Below, in pieces: positions 49,101 through 57,827 of a stretch of 64,000 bases of DNA; within the stretch, counting starts at the first letter, position 1, and each line of letters opens with the position of its first letter. The stretch spans positions 1 through 64,000 of the forward strand of contig JBNGDS010000007.1 in the NCBI GenBank assembly GCA_049975365.1, given 5' to 3'. The notes beneath the pieces were generated by a model. It saw nothing but the letters and a program-made list of their open reading frames with translations. It had not been told where the DNA came from and made no database searches. This stretch comes from DSBG01 sp049975365. Lineage in GTDB: Bacteria > Desulfobacterota > Desulfomonilia > UBA1062. Made by a program: the position numbers and the translations under genes.

Positions 49101-51740
49101 ATGGATGTCAATAAATTTACGCAGAAATCACAAGAAGCTATTCAGACTGCTCAGAACATTGCAGTCCGATACGGGCATACAGAGCTCGATGTGGAACATG
49201 TACTCCTCTCACTGGTGGAGCAGACTGATGGACTGATTCCGCGCCTGTTCACAAAGATGGACGTGCCGATCGATTCCTTTACCGGTGGGGTTCAGAAGGA
49301 AATCGAACGCAGACCAAAGATCTCTGGCCCAGGTGCTGAGCCAGGAAAGGTATATGTAACTCAGAGGTTCAACAAGATCCTGGTGAAGGCAAAAGACGAG
49401 GCCATCAGGCTTAAAGATGAGTATGTATCTGTCGAGCACCTGCTCTTTGCCATGATTGATGAGGGAAAATCTACCCCTGCGGGGAAGATCCTTGCTCAGT
49501 TCAACGTGACAAAGGACCGGGTGTTGAGTGCGCTGACGTCCATTCGGGGAAATCAGCGTGTAACCAGCGACAATCCCGAGACAGCCTACGAGGCATTGGA
49601 AAAGTACGGCATCGACCTCGTGGCTCAGGCCAATCTCGGCAAGCTCGACCCGGTGATCGGCAGGGATGCCGAGATCAGGAGGGTAATCAGGATCCTTTCC
49701 CGGAAGACGAAGAACAACCCGGTCCTCATCGGGGAGCCGGGTGTTGGAAAAACAGCGATCGTGGAAGGCCTTGCCCAGAGAATTGTTCGGGGTGACGTTC
49801 CAGAAGGGCTCAAGGACAAAACGATTTTCGCTCTCGACATGGGATCACTGGTGGCGGGTGCGAAATTCCGGGGAGAGTTCGAGGAGCGCCTCAAGGCGGT
49901 CCTCAGTGAGATCAAGGCGAGCGAGGGCAGGATTCTTCTGTTCATCGATGAGCTGCACAACATCGTCGGAGCGGGCCGGGCGGAGGGTTCAATGGATGCC
50001 GGCAACATGCTCAAGCCCATGCTCGCCAGAGGTGAACTCCACTGCATCGGGGCGACTACCCTCGATGAATACCGGAAGTATATAGAAAAGGACAAGGCTC
50101 TTGAGCGTCGGTTCCAGCCGGTGACCATCGACCCCCCCACCGTGGAGGATACGGTATCGATCCTGAGAGGGTTGAAGGAACGCTTCGAGGTGCACCATGG
50201 CGTGAAGATCCAGGATAATGCCCTAGTGGGTGCTGCGGTGCTCTCGAACCGCTACATCACCGACAGGTTTCTCCCGGACAAGGCCATTGACCTTGTGGAT
50301 GAGGCGTGTGCCATGATCAGGACGGAGATCGATTCCATGCCCGCCGAACTTGACGAGGTCACGCGCAAGGTCATGCAGCTCGAAATCGAAGAGGCTGCCC
50401 TCAAAAAGGAAAAGGACAAGGCGAGCAAAACGCGTCTCGAGGAACTCCGCAGGGAGCTTGGAGATCTCAAGGAACAGGTCCATACCATGCGGGCACAGTG
50501 GGATGAGGAGAAGGAGTCCATTCACAAGCTCACCGCACTGAGGGAAGAGATCGAGGAAACCAAGCGCCTCATTGAGCGTGCCGAAAGGGAATATGATCTA
50601 AACAAGGCAGCTGAGCTCAGGCACGGCAAACTCCCCACCCTCGAGGCAAAACTTTCTGAGGCGGAGCAGGCATCAAGCACCAGAGAACGACGGCTCCTGA
50701 GAGAGAATGTGACCGAAGATGTGATAGCGGACATCGTTTCCCGCTGGACTGGAATCCCGGTTTCCCGGCTCGTGGAAGGAGAGAAGGAAAAACTCCTCAG
50801 GCTCGATGAAATTCTTCACAGGCGAGTTGTGGGGCAGGACGAGGCGGTGCAGGCCGTCGCGGATGCTGTCATCAGGGCACGTTCAGGGATCAAGGATCCC
50901 CGGAGACCCATCGGGTCGTTCATTTTCCTTGGGCCGACTGGGGTGGGAAAAACCGAGCTCGCCAAGACCCTTGCCGAGGCATTGTTCGATTCTGAGGAGA
51001 ACATGGTCCGCATTGACATGAGCGAATACATGGAAAAGCACACGGTATCTCGACTCATCGGATCACCTCCTGGATATGTCGGGTATGAGGAAGGGGGACA
51101 GCTCACAGAGGCGGTCAGGCGCAAGCCCTACTCGGTGGTTCTCTTTGACGAGATTGAAAAGGCGCACCACGATGTCTTCAATGTCCTTCTGCAGATACTC
51201 GATGACGGGAGAGTCACCGATTCCCACGGCAGGACCGTGAATTTCAAGAATACTGTCATCATCATGACATCGAACATTGGTTCCCACGAGCTGGTGGAAG
51301 GGGTCACCGCTGATGGAGAAATCAATGAACGGGCCCGTTCATCCGTGATGTCAGAGCTGCGTATGCAGTTCAGGCCCGAGTTTCTCAATCGGGTGGACGA
51401 GGTAGTCCTGTTCAAGGCGCTCACTCTGAACGAGATCAAGAAGATCGTGGATCTTCTCGTAGAGGAGCTCCAGAAAAGGCTGGCCGAGAGGGAGATCACC
51501 TTCTCCCTGAGCGATGCTGCCAAGGAGTTCATCGCCCGTGAAGGCTTCGATCCGGTCTACGGTGCGCGTCCCCTCAAGCGGTTTCTGCAGCGTGAGCTCG
51601 AGACCAAGCTTGGCAGAGCGCTCATTGCTGGGGAGATCATGGACGGCTCCACGGTTGTTGTTGACATGAAGGATTCACAACTCAGGTTCGACATCAGCAC
51701 TGCACAGGATGTTTCCGAAGGGAAACGCGCTGCACTGTAG
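49101..51740 (+). CDS. clpB: ATP-dependent disaggregase ClpB
   Basis: An 879-residue Hsp100 chaperone that extracts polypeptides from aggregates with DnaK. The N-domain spans about 1-148. NBD1 has Walker A GEPGVGKT (about 211-218) and the GRGA-type sensor region. The coiled-coil middle domain is about 410-525 (RLEELRRELGDLKEQVHTMRA). NBD2 has Walker A GPTGVGKT (about 611-618). The length suits ClpB rather than ClpA/ClpC because of the long middle domain. It follows the hsp20 operon but has its own transcription unit and a terminator at 51751. Confidence 0.95.
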   Translation: MDVNKFTQKSQEAIQTAQNIAVRYGHTELDVEHVLLSLVEQTDGLIPRLFTKMDVPIDSFTGGVQKEIERRPKISGPGAEPGKVYVTQRFNKILVKAKDEAIRLKDEYVSVEHLLFAMIDEGKSTPAGKILAQFNVTKDRVLSALTSIRGNQRVTSDNPETAYEALEKYGIDLVAQANLGKLDPVIGRDAEIRRVIRILSRKTKNNPVLIGEPGVGKTAIVEGLAQRIVRGDVPEGLKDKTIFALDMGSLVAGAKFRGEFEERLKAVLSEIKASEGRILLFIDELHNIVGAGRAEGSMDAGNMLKPMLARGELHCIGATTLDEYRKYIEKDKALERRFQPVTIDPPTVEDTVSILRGLKERFEVHHGVKIQDNALVGAAVLSNRYITDRFLPDKAIDLVDEACAMIRTEIDSMPAELDEVTRKVMQLEIEEAALKKEKDKASKTRLEELRRELGDLKEQVHTMRAQWDEEKESIHKLTALREEIEETKRLIERAEREYDLNKAAELRHGKLPTLEAKLSEAEQASSTRERRLLRENVTEDVIADIVSRWTGIPVSRLVEGEKEKLLRLDEILHRRVVGQDEAVQAVADAVIRARSGIKDPRRPIGSFIFLGPTGVGKTELAKTLAEALFDSEENMVRIDMSEYMEKHTVSRLIGSPPGYVGYEEGGQLTEAVRRKPYSVVLFDEIEKAHHDVFNVLLQILDDGRVTDSHGRTVNFKNTVIIMTSNIGSHELVEGVTADGEINERARSSVMSELRMQFRPEFLNRVDEVVLFKALTLNEIKKIVDLLVEELQKRLAEREITFSLSDAAKEFIAREGFDPVYGARPLKRFLQRELETKLGRALIAGEIMDGSTVVVDMKDSQLRFDISTAQDVSEGKRAAL

Positions 51741-51750
51741 GAGAGAAACC

Positions 51751-51778
51751 GGGGGGGATGCATACTCCCCCCCCTTTT
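51751..51778 (+). terminator. Terminator of clpB
   Basis: A run of seven G (51751-51757) faces eight C (51767-51774) across a short loop, followed by TTTT. It begins 11 nt after the clpB stop. Confidence 0.7.
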
Positions 51779-51878
51779 CAAAAACCCCCTTTTTGTCACT
51801 ACCTCACTGCGGGCATACATATAACAATAAAACTGTAAGACAAACTATCGTTACTAGATAACCTGTGAAAAGCGTTTG

Positions 51879-52676
51879 TCAAGCATCCGGATTGTTTTTT
51901 TCTGAATTCTGTAGAATGAAATGCCTGATGGCGTCCCGGTACCTGTCTGCATGGCGTGATATGAAGGCATCAATGTGCCCCACACCATCCAGGATTATCA
52001 ATTCCTTGGGATCTGACGCAATTTCGTGCATTTTGATGGAGTGAGAATAGGGAACGACCATATCGCTTGTACCGTGGATGAACAGCTTGGGGACACTGCT
52101 TCTGGAAAGGGTGTCCAGTGCCGAGAGTCCTTCCCTTGGAACAGTGCATTCAATGGAGGGATACGCCTCTGCGAACAGATCGTGGAACGAATACAGGCCT
52201 GCCTCAAGGATTGCTCCCTTGATCTGTGGGAATTCCGGAAGGATCCGGGCAAGGGTATAGGCTCCCATTGACTGTCCGAAGCCGAAGACAACATGACCGA
52301 AGACATGGGGATGGTCGAAGACGTGCCGGAACACCACCCGGGCGTCCTGCTGGATGCCGGAGAGCGTGGGTGAACCCTTGGATTGCCCGTATCCGCTGTA
52401 GTCGAATGCCAGGAGTGCATACCCCATGTCCAGAAGGAAGAGGGATCCCGTGATGTGGGACGTCATGTTTTCAGCGTTACCGTGCAGATGAACGATGGTA
52501 ATCTGCTGACTTGAGGAGGCCTTTGGAAGGACATGCCAGCAGTGAATCCTTCCATCTACCCAGATATCATGCCGTGGATATCCCTGGGTCTGGGGGTCGA
52601 AATAGATATACGGATCCGGATAGAAGCAGTTCCGTTCGGTGATCTTCATGCCCGTGAATATAGAGGAATCGAGCAT
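51879..52676 (-). CDS. Alpha/beta hydrolase (S33/BAAT-like)
   Basis: A protein of about 265 residues with the alpha/beta-hydrolase fold. HLHGNAEN forms the oxyanion region and the nucleophile elbow is GQSMG with Ser136. Acid Asp205 (HGTSDMVVP) and His234 (GVGHIDAF) complete the triad. Its esterase or peptidase substrate is unknown. The start is uncertain: the ATG at 52676 is used, with alternatives at 52649 (ATG) and 52685 (TTG). It is divergent from the SAM hydrolase gene at 52731. Confidence 0.85.
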   Translation of the reverse strand: MLDSSIFTGMKITERNCFYPDPYIYFDPQTQGYPRHDIWVDGRIHCWHVLPKASSSQQITIVHLHGNAENMTSHITGSLFLLDMGYALLAFDYSGYGQSKGSPTLSGIQQDARVVFRHVFDHPHVFGHVVFGFGQSMGAYTLARILPEFPQIKGAILEAGLYSFHDLFAEAYPSIECTVPREGLSALDTLSRSSVPKLFIHGTSDMVVPYSHSIKMHEIASDPKELIILDGVGHIDAFISRHADRYRDAIRHFILQNSEKNNPDA

Positions 52677-52730
52677 CGTGTGCAAGAGCTCACTTGACTA
52701 TATCTTCCAGAGGCATGGTATAGGGAATAC

Positions 52731-53456
52731 ATGAGACAGGTGGTCACATTCCTCTCTGACTTTGGCAGCAGAGATGCGTACGTAGCCCAGGTGAAGGCCG
52801 TTATTCTGAGCGGGTTTCCCGACTGTACCATCGTTGATGTAACCCACGATGTTCCCGCCTATGGCATTCTCTCTGCTGCGTGGCTCCTCTCTACAACGTA
52901 CGCTCACTTTCCCAAGGGGACCATCCACCTTGCGGTCGTGGATCCGGGTGTGGGGACAGACAGGGCCATTCTCCTTCTCAGGAAGCACGATCACATCTTT
53001 ATCGGACCTGACAACGGGCTGTTTTCCTTTCTTCTCCCGGCACAGGAAGTGAGCACGGTCACCTGGAGACCCGCGGACAAGATATCTACGACCTTCCACG
53101 GCAGAGATCTCTTTGCCCCCCTTGTGGTCAAGGCGCTGAAAAACCCTTCACTGGAGACAATCACACGACAGAAGCATACTCCTTTCTGCCTCGATATCCT
53201 CACCCCACAGGTCGTACACGTGGATACCTTCGGGAACATCATCACGAACATTCCCTGCGACAGGCTTGACCCAGGGTGTGAGATTGTTATCAACGGCAAG
53301 GCTGTGACGCGAATCGTCACGACATTCTCAGAGATCCTTCCGGGTGAAACAGCGCTGTACTGCGGGAGCGCATCCACTGTGGAGGTTGCGTCATGCAGAG
53401 ACTCTGCGGCGGAGCAGCTCGGTGCGAAGGTGGGAATGCAGGTGCTGATCCGTTGA
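52731..53456 (+). CDS. S-adenosyl-L-methionine hydrolase (SAM hydroxide adenosyltransferase, DUF62)
   Basis: A 241-residue enzyme of the duf62/SalL-like family, which splits SAM into adenosine and methionine using water. LSDFGSRDAYVAQVKA, VVDPGVGTDRAILL, GPDNGLFSF and FHGRDLFAP are the family signatures. The C-terminal domain DTFGNIITNI completes the ligand pocket. A chlorinase/fluorinase role is unlikely, as those need specialised loops not evident here. Physiological purpose is unclear. It converges with yggS-like gene after a 14-nt gap. Confidence 0.9.
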   Translation: MRQVVTFLSDFGSRDAYVAQVKAVILSGFPDCTIVDVTHDVPAYGILSAAWLLSTTYAHFPKGTIHLAVVDPGVGTDRAILLLRKHDHIFIGPDNGLFSFLLPAQEVSTVTWRPADKISTTFHGRDLFAPLVVKALKNPSLETITRQKHTPFCLDILTPQVVHVDTFGNIITNIPCDRLDPGCEIVINGKAVTRIVTTFSEILPGETALYCGSASTVEVASCRDSAAEQLGAKVGMQVLIR

Positions 53457-53470
53457 CGAGAACGTTCCGG

Positions 53471-54130
53471 TCACGGCCTGGGACCGAAAATCATGGTCCC
53501 GATCCTCACCATGGTGGCCCCTTCTTCCAGGGCAATCTGGTACGAGTCACTCATCCCCATGGACAGGTGCTTCATTTCGACATGTGGGATGGTGAGGGAG
53601 GAGATCTCGTCGAATAGGGCTCTGATCTCCCTGAAATAGGGCCTGAGCCCCTCGGGGTCGTCCAGGAAAGGACCCATGGTCATGAGTCCCTGCACCCTGA
53701 TGTTGGGCATCGTCCGTATCTCATCGATAAGAGCCTTCACATGCTCGGGCATCACCCCTGACTTCTGTTCCTCGTGAGCGATATTCACCTCGATGAGCAC
53801 GGGCATGATCTTGCCATGCTTGAGGGCATGCTGATCGATGACAATGGCGAGTTCAGCAGAATCAACTGTCTCGATCATGTCGAAGAGCGGAACAATGTGC
53901 TTGACCTTGTTTTTCTGGACATGCCCGATGAAATGCCAGTTCGCCCGATCGCCAATCTCACCGATCACTGCGCGGGATTCCTGGAGATAGTTCTCGCCCA
54001 CGGCGGTAATCCCTGCATCGATAGCTTCGCTGATCTCTGCAGCAGAGCGTGACTTTGCAGCTGCTACGAGGGTGACATGCTTCGGTATTTCTTTCAGTAT
54101 CCGATGGACATTGTCACCGATCGTCCCCAT
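53471..54130 (-). CDS. YggS-family PLP homeostasis protein
   Basis: A 219-residue single-domain alanine-racemase-fold protein. The PLP lysine is Lys26 (LVAAAKSRSA). GVGENYLQES-like GITAVGENYLQE, WHFIGHVQKNK, and the C-terminal MGMSDSYQIALEEGATMVRIGTMIFG are the hallmark segments. YggS/PLPBP proteins have no known reaction and buffer PLP and amino-acid pools. It is adjacent to but convergent with the SAM hydrolase. Confidence 0.92.
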   Translation of the reverse strand: MGTIGDNVHRILKEIPKHVTLVAAAKSRSAAEISEAIDAGITAVGENYLQESRAVIGEIGDRANWHFIGHVQKNKVKHIVPLFDMIETVDSAELAIVIDQHALKHGKIMPVLIEVNIAHEEQKSGVMPEHVKALIDEIRTMPNIRVQGLMTMGPFLDDPEGLRPYFREIRALFDEISSLTIPHVEMKHLSMGMSDSYQIALEEGATMVRIGTMIFGPRP

Positions 54131-54205
54131 CCCTTTTCCCTATTCTCAACCGTCAGGTGTTGTCAACCGGGAAGAGGGTGAAACCGAGTTGTTGGTGATT
54201 GGTCA

Positions 54206-54970
54206 TCACCACTGAAGACCGGCCTCGGCAAAAGGACCGGTGCACCTCATATCCATCTCGATGCCCTTGTAGTCGAAGAGGATTGTTTCATCGCGGTATC
54301 CCCCGGCGATAAAGACAGGGCCTAGGGGCCGGATCTTCAATCGTGAGATCAGGCTGAAGATTCGGTTATCTCCATACGAGACGCCACGGGCCTCGACTTC
54401 GAGGGCGAGGTGTTTCACTGGGTAGATTTGCACGGCGCCGTAGAGCAGCGGAAATGCCACGGTGAAATCTTCGGATTCGTCCAGCCCGGTGGATACCTCT
54501 TCGATCTGTGCCTTCAGGTCGATCATCCGGGCATCGAGTCCGACTTCACAATTGAGGATGCCAGCGGTCGCGATTCCGAGGAAGGGTATCGTGTAGTACA
54601 GGCCAACATCATAGATGTTGAGGGTGAGGAATGCATCGAGCTCTACACCGGGTGAGAAGGTCGTGTCACCAAAGTTCAGTGAAAAAGGCAATACACCGGG
54701 TCCGGAGAATTCCATTGGTGTCGCCATGAGATAGAGATTGGGGAAGAAAGGAATGTCCAGCTTCAACCTCCCGGACAGGCGCCACGGCTCATCCAGATCG
54801 AAGACGTCATCCAATTCAAGGATGTCAGCCTCAGTCAGGGCGTCATAGGATACTTCACCGGCAAGTGACGGCTTCCATGCTGTAACTGCGAACTCAAAAC
54901 CCAGAGAGAGCCCCTGGGTCGGAATCAGGATTACGAGAACCAGGCCACATACAATCTTGTACAGTCTCAT
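54206..54970 (-). CDS. Predicted outer-membrane beta-barrel protein (TIGR04219-like)
   Basis: A 254-residue protein with signal peptide (about 1-22). The remainder is amphipathic beta-strand rich: LSGRLKLDIPFFPNLYLMATPMEF, FGDTTFSPGVELDAFLTLNIYDVGLYYTIPFL and LEVEARGVSYGD. The C-terminal residue is an aromatic Trp (EAGLQW), as in BAM-inserted barrels. It resembles the TIGR04219 group of outer-membrane proteins. Role unknown. A GGAGGAG Shine-Dalgarno precedes the ATG. Confidence 0.72.
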   Translation of the reverse strand: MRLYKIVCGLVLVILIPTQGLSLGFEFAVTAWKPSLAGEVSYDALTEADILELDDVFDLDEPWRLSGRLKLDIPFFPNLYLMATPMEFSGPGVLPFSLNFGDTTFSPGVELDAFLTLNIYDVGLYYTIPFLGIATAGILNCEVGLDARMIDLKAQIEEVSTGLDESEDFTVAFPLLYGAVQIYPVKHLALEVEARGVSYGDNRIFSLISRLKIRPLGPVFIAGGYRDETILFDYKGIEMDMRCTGPFAEAGLQW

Positions 54971-55210
54971 GCCTTCTCCTCCGGTTTGTGTCAGTTACGA
55001 AAACGGTGTCGCATGTACTCCCTCTCTCTTCTTTCGGTTCACGCCTCCATGAAGATAAGTCTCTTCGAAGACGAGAGCCCCGCACAGGTCTCCTCGATGA
55101 ATGATACCTCCCATGCCTAATATTACTCTCTCGATCTATGATTGCAACGACTGTCTTCAATAAAGTGTGCACCTCGTGTATATGTCTGTGTAGACAATGT
55201 GTAGAGGAAG

Positions 55211-55232
55211 ACGGAATCCGGGAAATATCCGT
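55211..55232 (+). promoter_or_regulatory. Inverted repeat upstream of the NrpR-like gene
   Basis: ACGGA (55211-55215) and TCCGT (55228-55232) flank 12 nt. It is a candidate operator in the 361-nt region 54971-55332, which otherwise has no gene. It is not identical to the GGAA-N6-TTCC operator known for methanogen NrpR. Confidence 0.3.
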
Positions 55233-55266
55233 TGCGTATTCAGTGCGGTGAGCGAAAAAATTCCAG

Positions 55267-55295
55267 TTGACTTGCGCAGAGACACCATGTATTCA
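55267..55295 (+). promoter_or_regulatory. Candidate promoter of the nrpR-like-gdhA operon
   Basis: TTGACT (55267-55272), 17 nt and TATTCA (55290-55295) lie 38 nt before the start at 55333. The -35 is good and the -10 moderate. Confidence 0.45.
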
Positions 55296-55332
55296 AACAC
55301 GGCAATCGGTTGCCGATAACCGGGGGAGTGAT

Positions 55333-56340
55333 ATGTTTTCATATGAAGAGATTGAGCGGAAAAGCATCATTATTCTGAGGATTCTGAATCAGGCACAGCA
55401 GCCGCTTGGTGCCCGTATCATTGCCCGCAGGATGAAGGACTATGGCATAAGCCTTTCCGAGAGGGCGGTACGATACCACCTCCAGTTCATGGATCAGAAG
55501 GAACTCACACGATTCATAGGAAGGAGGGACGGCAGAGTCATCACGGAAAAAGGGGTAGAGGAACTCCGGAATGCCAGGGTGCAGGACAAGGTGGGGTATG
55601 CCATCTCAAGGATAGAGATCCTGGCGTATAAGACCTCGTTCGATCCTGTGCGCAAGCAGGGCATGGTCCCCATGAACATATCCATTTTTGAACGGAAGAG
55701 GTTCACGGAGGCCCTCGGACACATGAAGGGGGCCTTTGACAAGGGCCTCTGTGTCAGCGACCTCGTGGGGATTGCTCATGAAGGTCAGTTCCTGGGAGAT
55801 GTCCATGTGCCGGAAGGACATGTTGGCCTTGCATCCGTGTGCAGCATCGTGTTCAACGGAGTGCTGCTCAAGCGCGGAATCCCCATGGATTCGAAATTCG
55901 GGGGCATTCTCCAGTTGCACGAGAACAGGCCGATGCGATTTGTTGAGCTTATCCACTATTCCGGTACCTCATTGGACCCTTCCGAGGCATTCATCAATGC
56001 AAAGATGACCCGAGTGAAGGATGCCATCGAATATGGCGAAGGAAAGATCCTTGCAAATTTCAGGGAGGTAGCCGGTATCTGCCGGGACAGTGTCGAAGAG
56101 GTTGTGGCCATGCTTGGTGCCGTGGGCATCCGATCCCTGCTCCAGATGGGAAAGATGGGTGACCCCATCTGCCAGGTAAATGTTGACGTGAACAAGGTGG
56201 GAATGATTCTCATCGGAGGCCTGAACCCGGTTGCTGCAGCCCGGGAGGCCGGGATCGAGGCAGAGAATCTTGCAATGTCCACGGTGATGGACTTCACGGA
56301 CTTGAAGCCGTTTTCTGTAGTCTGCAGAGAATTTGAATAA
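55333..56340 (+). CDS. NrpR-like nitrogen repressor (winged helix plus one NrpR/DUF128 domain)
   Basis: A 335-residue regulator. The N-terminal winged helix (about 5-72) has IIILRILNQAQQPLGARIIARRMKDYGISLSERAVRYHLQ. One NrpR regulatory domain (about 85-325) contains GLASVCSIVFNGVLLKRGIPMDSKFGGILQ and GKILANFREVAG, the family pattern. In methanogens NrpR represses nitrogen genes and is released by 2-oxoglutarate. The start at 55333 has GGGGGAGTGAT upstream. It is 41 nt before gdhA on the same strand, so it probably controls glutamate dehydrogenase in response to nitrogen or 2-oxoglutarate, which is also GdhA's substrate. Confidence 0.85.
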   Translation: MFSYEEIERKSIIILRILNQAQQPLGARIIARRMKDYGISLSERAVRYHLQFMDQKELTRFIGRRDGRVITEKGVEELRNARVQDKVGYAISRIEILAYKTSFDPVRKQGMVPMNISIFERKRFTEALGHMKGAFDKGLCVSDLVGIAHEGQFLGDVHVPEGHVGLASVCSIVFNGVLLKRGIPMDSKFGGILQLHENRPMRFVELIHYSGTSLDPSEAFINAKMTRVKDAIEYGEGKILANFREVAGICRDSVEEVVAMLGAVGIRSLLQMGKMGDPICQVNVDVNKVGMILIGGLNPVAAAREAGIEAENLAMSTVMDFTDLKPFSVVCREFE

Positions 56341-56381
56341 GATATCTTTGAGAATGAACCCTGGAAAGGAGAATTTTTTCT

Positions 56382-57719
56382 ATGCCGATTGTCACCAGAG
56401 CACTTGAATTGGTTAGGGAGAAGAATCCCAATGAACCATCGTTCCTGCAGTCTGTCACCGAGGTACTCGAATCACTCAGGCCAGTGCTGGAGAGAAACAA
56501 GAAGTATCGAGATACCAACATACTCGAACGCATCGTCGAGCCCGAGCGCGTGATCATGTTCAGGGTCCCGTGGCAGGATGACAAGGGTCAGTTCCACGTC
56601 AACAGGGGATTCCGTGTGGAGTTCAACAGTGCGATCGGCCCGTACAAAGGCGGGCTCAGATTCCACCCGACGGTGAATCTGGACATCCTCAAGTTCCTTG
56701 GATTTGAACAGGTCTTCAAGAATTCGCTCACCACGCTGCCCATGGGCGGAGGGAAGGGCGGGTCGGATTTCGACCCCAAGGGCAAGACAGACAGTGAGGT
56801 CATGAGGTTCTGTCAGTCGTTCATGACGGAGCTCTTTCGTCACATCGGTCCGGATACCGATGTCCCTGCAGGAGATATTGGGGTGGGCGCACGTGAGATC
56901 GGATTTCTCTTCGGGCAGTACAAACGGCTGCGCAACGAGTTCACCCCGGTGCTCACCGGAAAGTCCCTGTGCTACGGCGGATCTTTGATCAGGCCGGAGG
57001 CAACCGGGTATGGTGCCGTGTACTTCGCCGATGAGATGCTCAAGACCCGGGACGAGGGGCTCAAGGGGAAGGTCTGTACGGTATCCGGTTCGGGCAATGT
57101 CGCCCAGTATACCGTGGAGAAGCTCCTGCAGTTCGACGCAAAAGTGGTTTCCTTGTCCGATTCCAACGGGACCATCTACGACAAGGAAGGCATCGACGAA
57201 GAGAAGCTCAACTGGGTCATGGAGCTCAAGAACATCCACCGAGGGAGAATCAAGGAGTACGCGGAAAAGTTCGGGGTGGAGTACTATGAAGGAAAACGCC
57301 CGTGGGGAATTCCCTGCGACTGCGCATTCCCCAGTGCTACCCAGAACGAAATCTCGGTGAAGGATGCTGAACAGCTCTTGAACAATGGCTGCTACGTCGT
57401 CTCAGAAGGGGCCAACATGCCCACCGTACCCGGAGGGATTGACCTTTTCCTGGAAAAGAAGATCCTCTATGGTCCAGGAAAGGCGGCAAACGCCGGCGGA
57501 GTCGCAGTGTCCGGCCTCGAGATGAGCCAGAATGCAATGCGTCTATGCTGGCCGCGTGAGGAAGTTGACGAACGGCTCCACCAGATCATGATCAACATCC
57601 ACCGGAACTGCTACGAGACTGCGGCCGATCACGGCCAGCCAGGCAACTATGTCATCGGCGCCAACATCGCTGGATTCGTCAAAGTAGCCGATGCCATGAT
57701 CTACCAGGGGCTCGTGTAA
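56382..57719 (+). CDS. gdhA: NADP-type glutamate dehydrogenase
   Basis: A 445-residue enzyme that aminates 2-oxoglutarate to glutamate. FRVPWQDDKGQFHVNRGFRVEFNSAIGPYKGGLRFHP and PMGGGKGGSDFDPKG hold the catalytic Lys. VPAGDIGVGAREIGFLFGQYKRL and the nucleotide site TVSGSGNVAQYTVEKL are intact, with the 445-450-residue hexameric GDH I length. It is coupled to the NrpR-like gene 41 nt upstream. A hairpin at 57750-57779 follows. Confidence 0.95.
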   Translation: MPIVTRALELVREKNPNEPSFLQSVTEVLESLRPVLERNKKYRDTNILERIVEPERVIMFRVPWQDDKGQFHVNRGFRVEFNSAIGPYKGGLRFHPTVNLDILKFLGFEQVFKNSLTTLPMGGGKGGSDFDPKGKTDSEVMRFCQSFMTELFRHIGPDTDVPAGDIGVGAREIGFLFGQYKRLRNEFTPVLTGKSLCYGGSLIRPEATGYGAVYFADEMLKTRDEGLKGKVCTVSGSGNVAQYTVEKLLQFDAKVVSLSDSNGTIYDKEGIDEEKLNWVMELKNIHRGRIKEYAEKFGVEYYEGKRPWGIPCDCAFPSATQNEISVKDAEQLLNNGCYVVSEGANMPTVPGGIDLFLEKKILYGPGKAANAGGVAVSGLEMSQNAMRLCWPREEVDERLHQIMINIHRNCYETAADHGQPGNYVIGANIAGFVKVADAMIYQGLV

Positions 57720-57749
57720 ACGATATTTTTCGAGAACACGACTCCGTCG

Positions 57750-57779
57750 CACCCGGCTATCTCCAGAGATGGTAGGGTG
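57750..57779. terminator. Possible shared hairpin terminator between convergent genes
   Basis: CACCC (57750-57754) and CTATCTC (57757-57763) pair with GAGAT (57766-57770) and GGTAGGGTG (57771-57779) with small bulges. It sits between gdhA and the convergent Fe-S protein gene. No strong T-run is present. Confidence 0.4.
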
Positions 57780-57827
57780 TTTCACTGTGTAGTGACGGTT
57801 GCATCGATCAGAAACAATCCAGATGGC

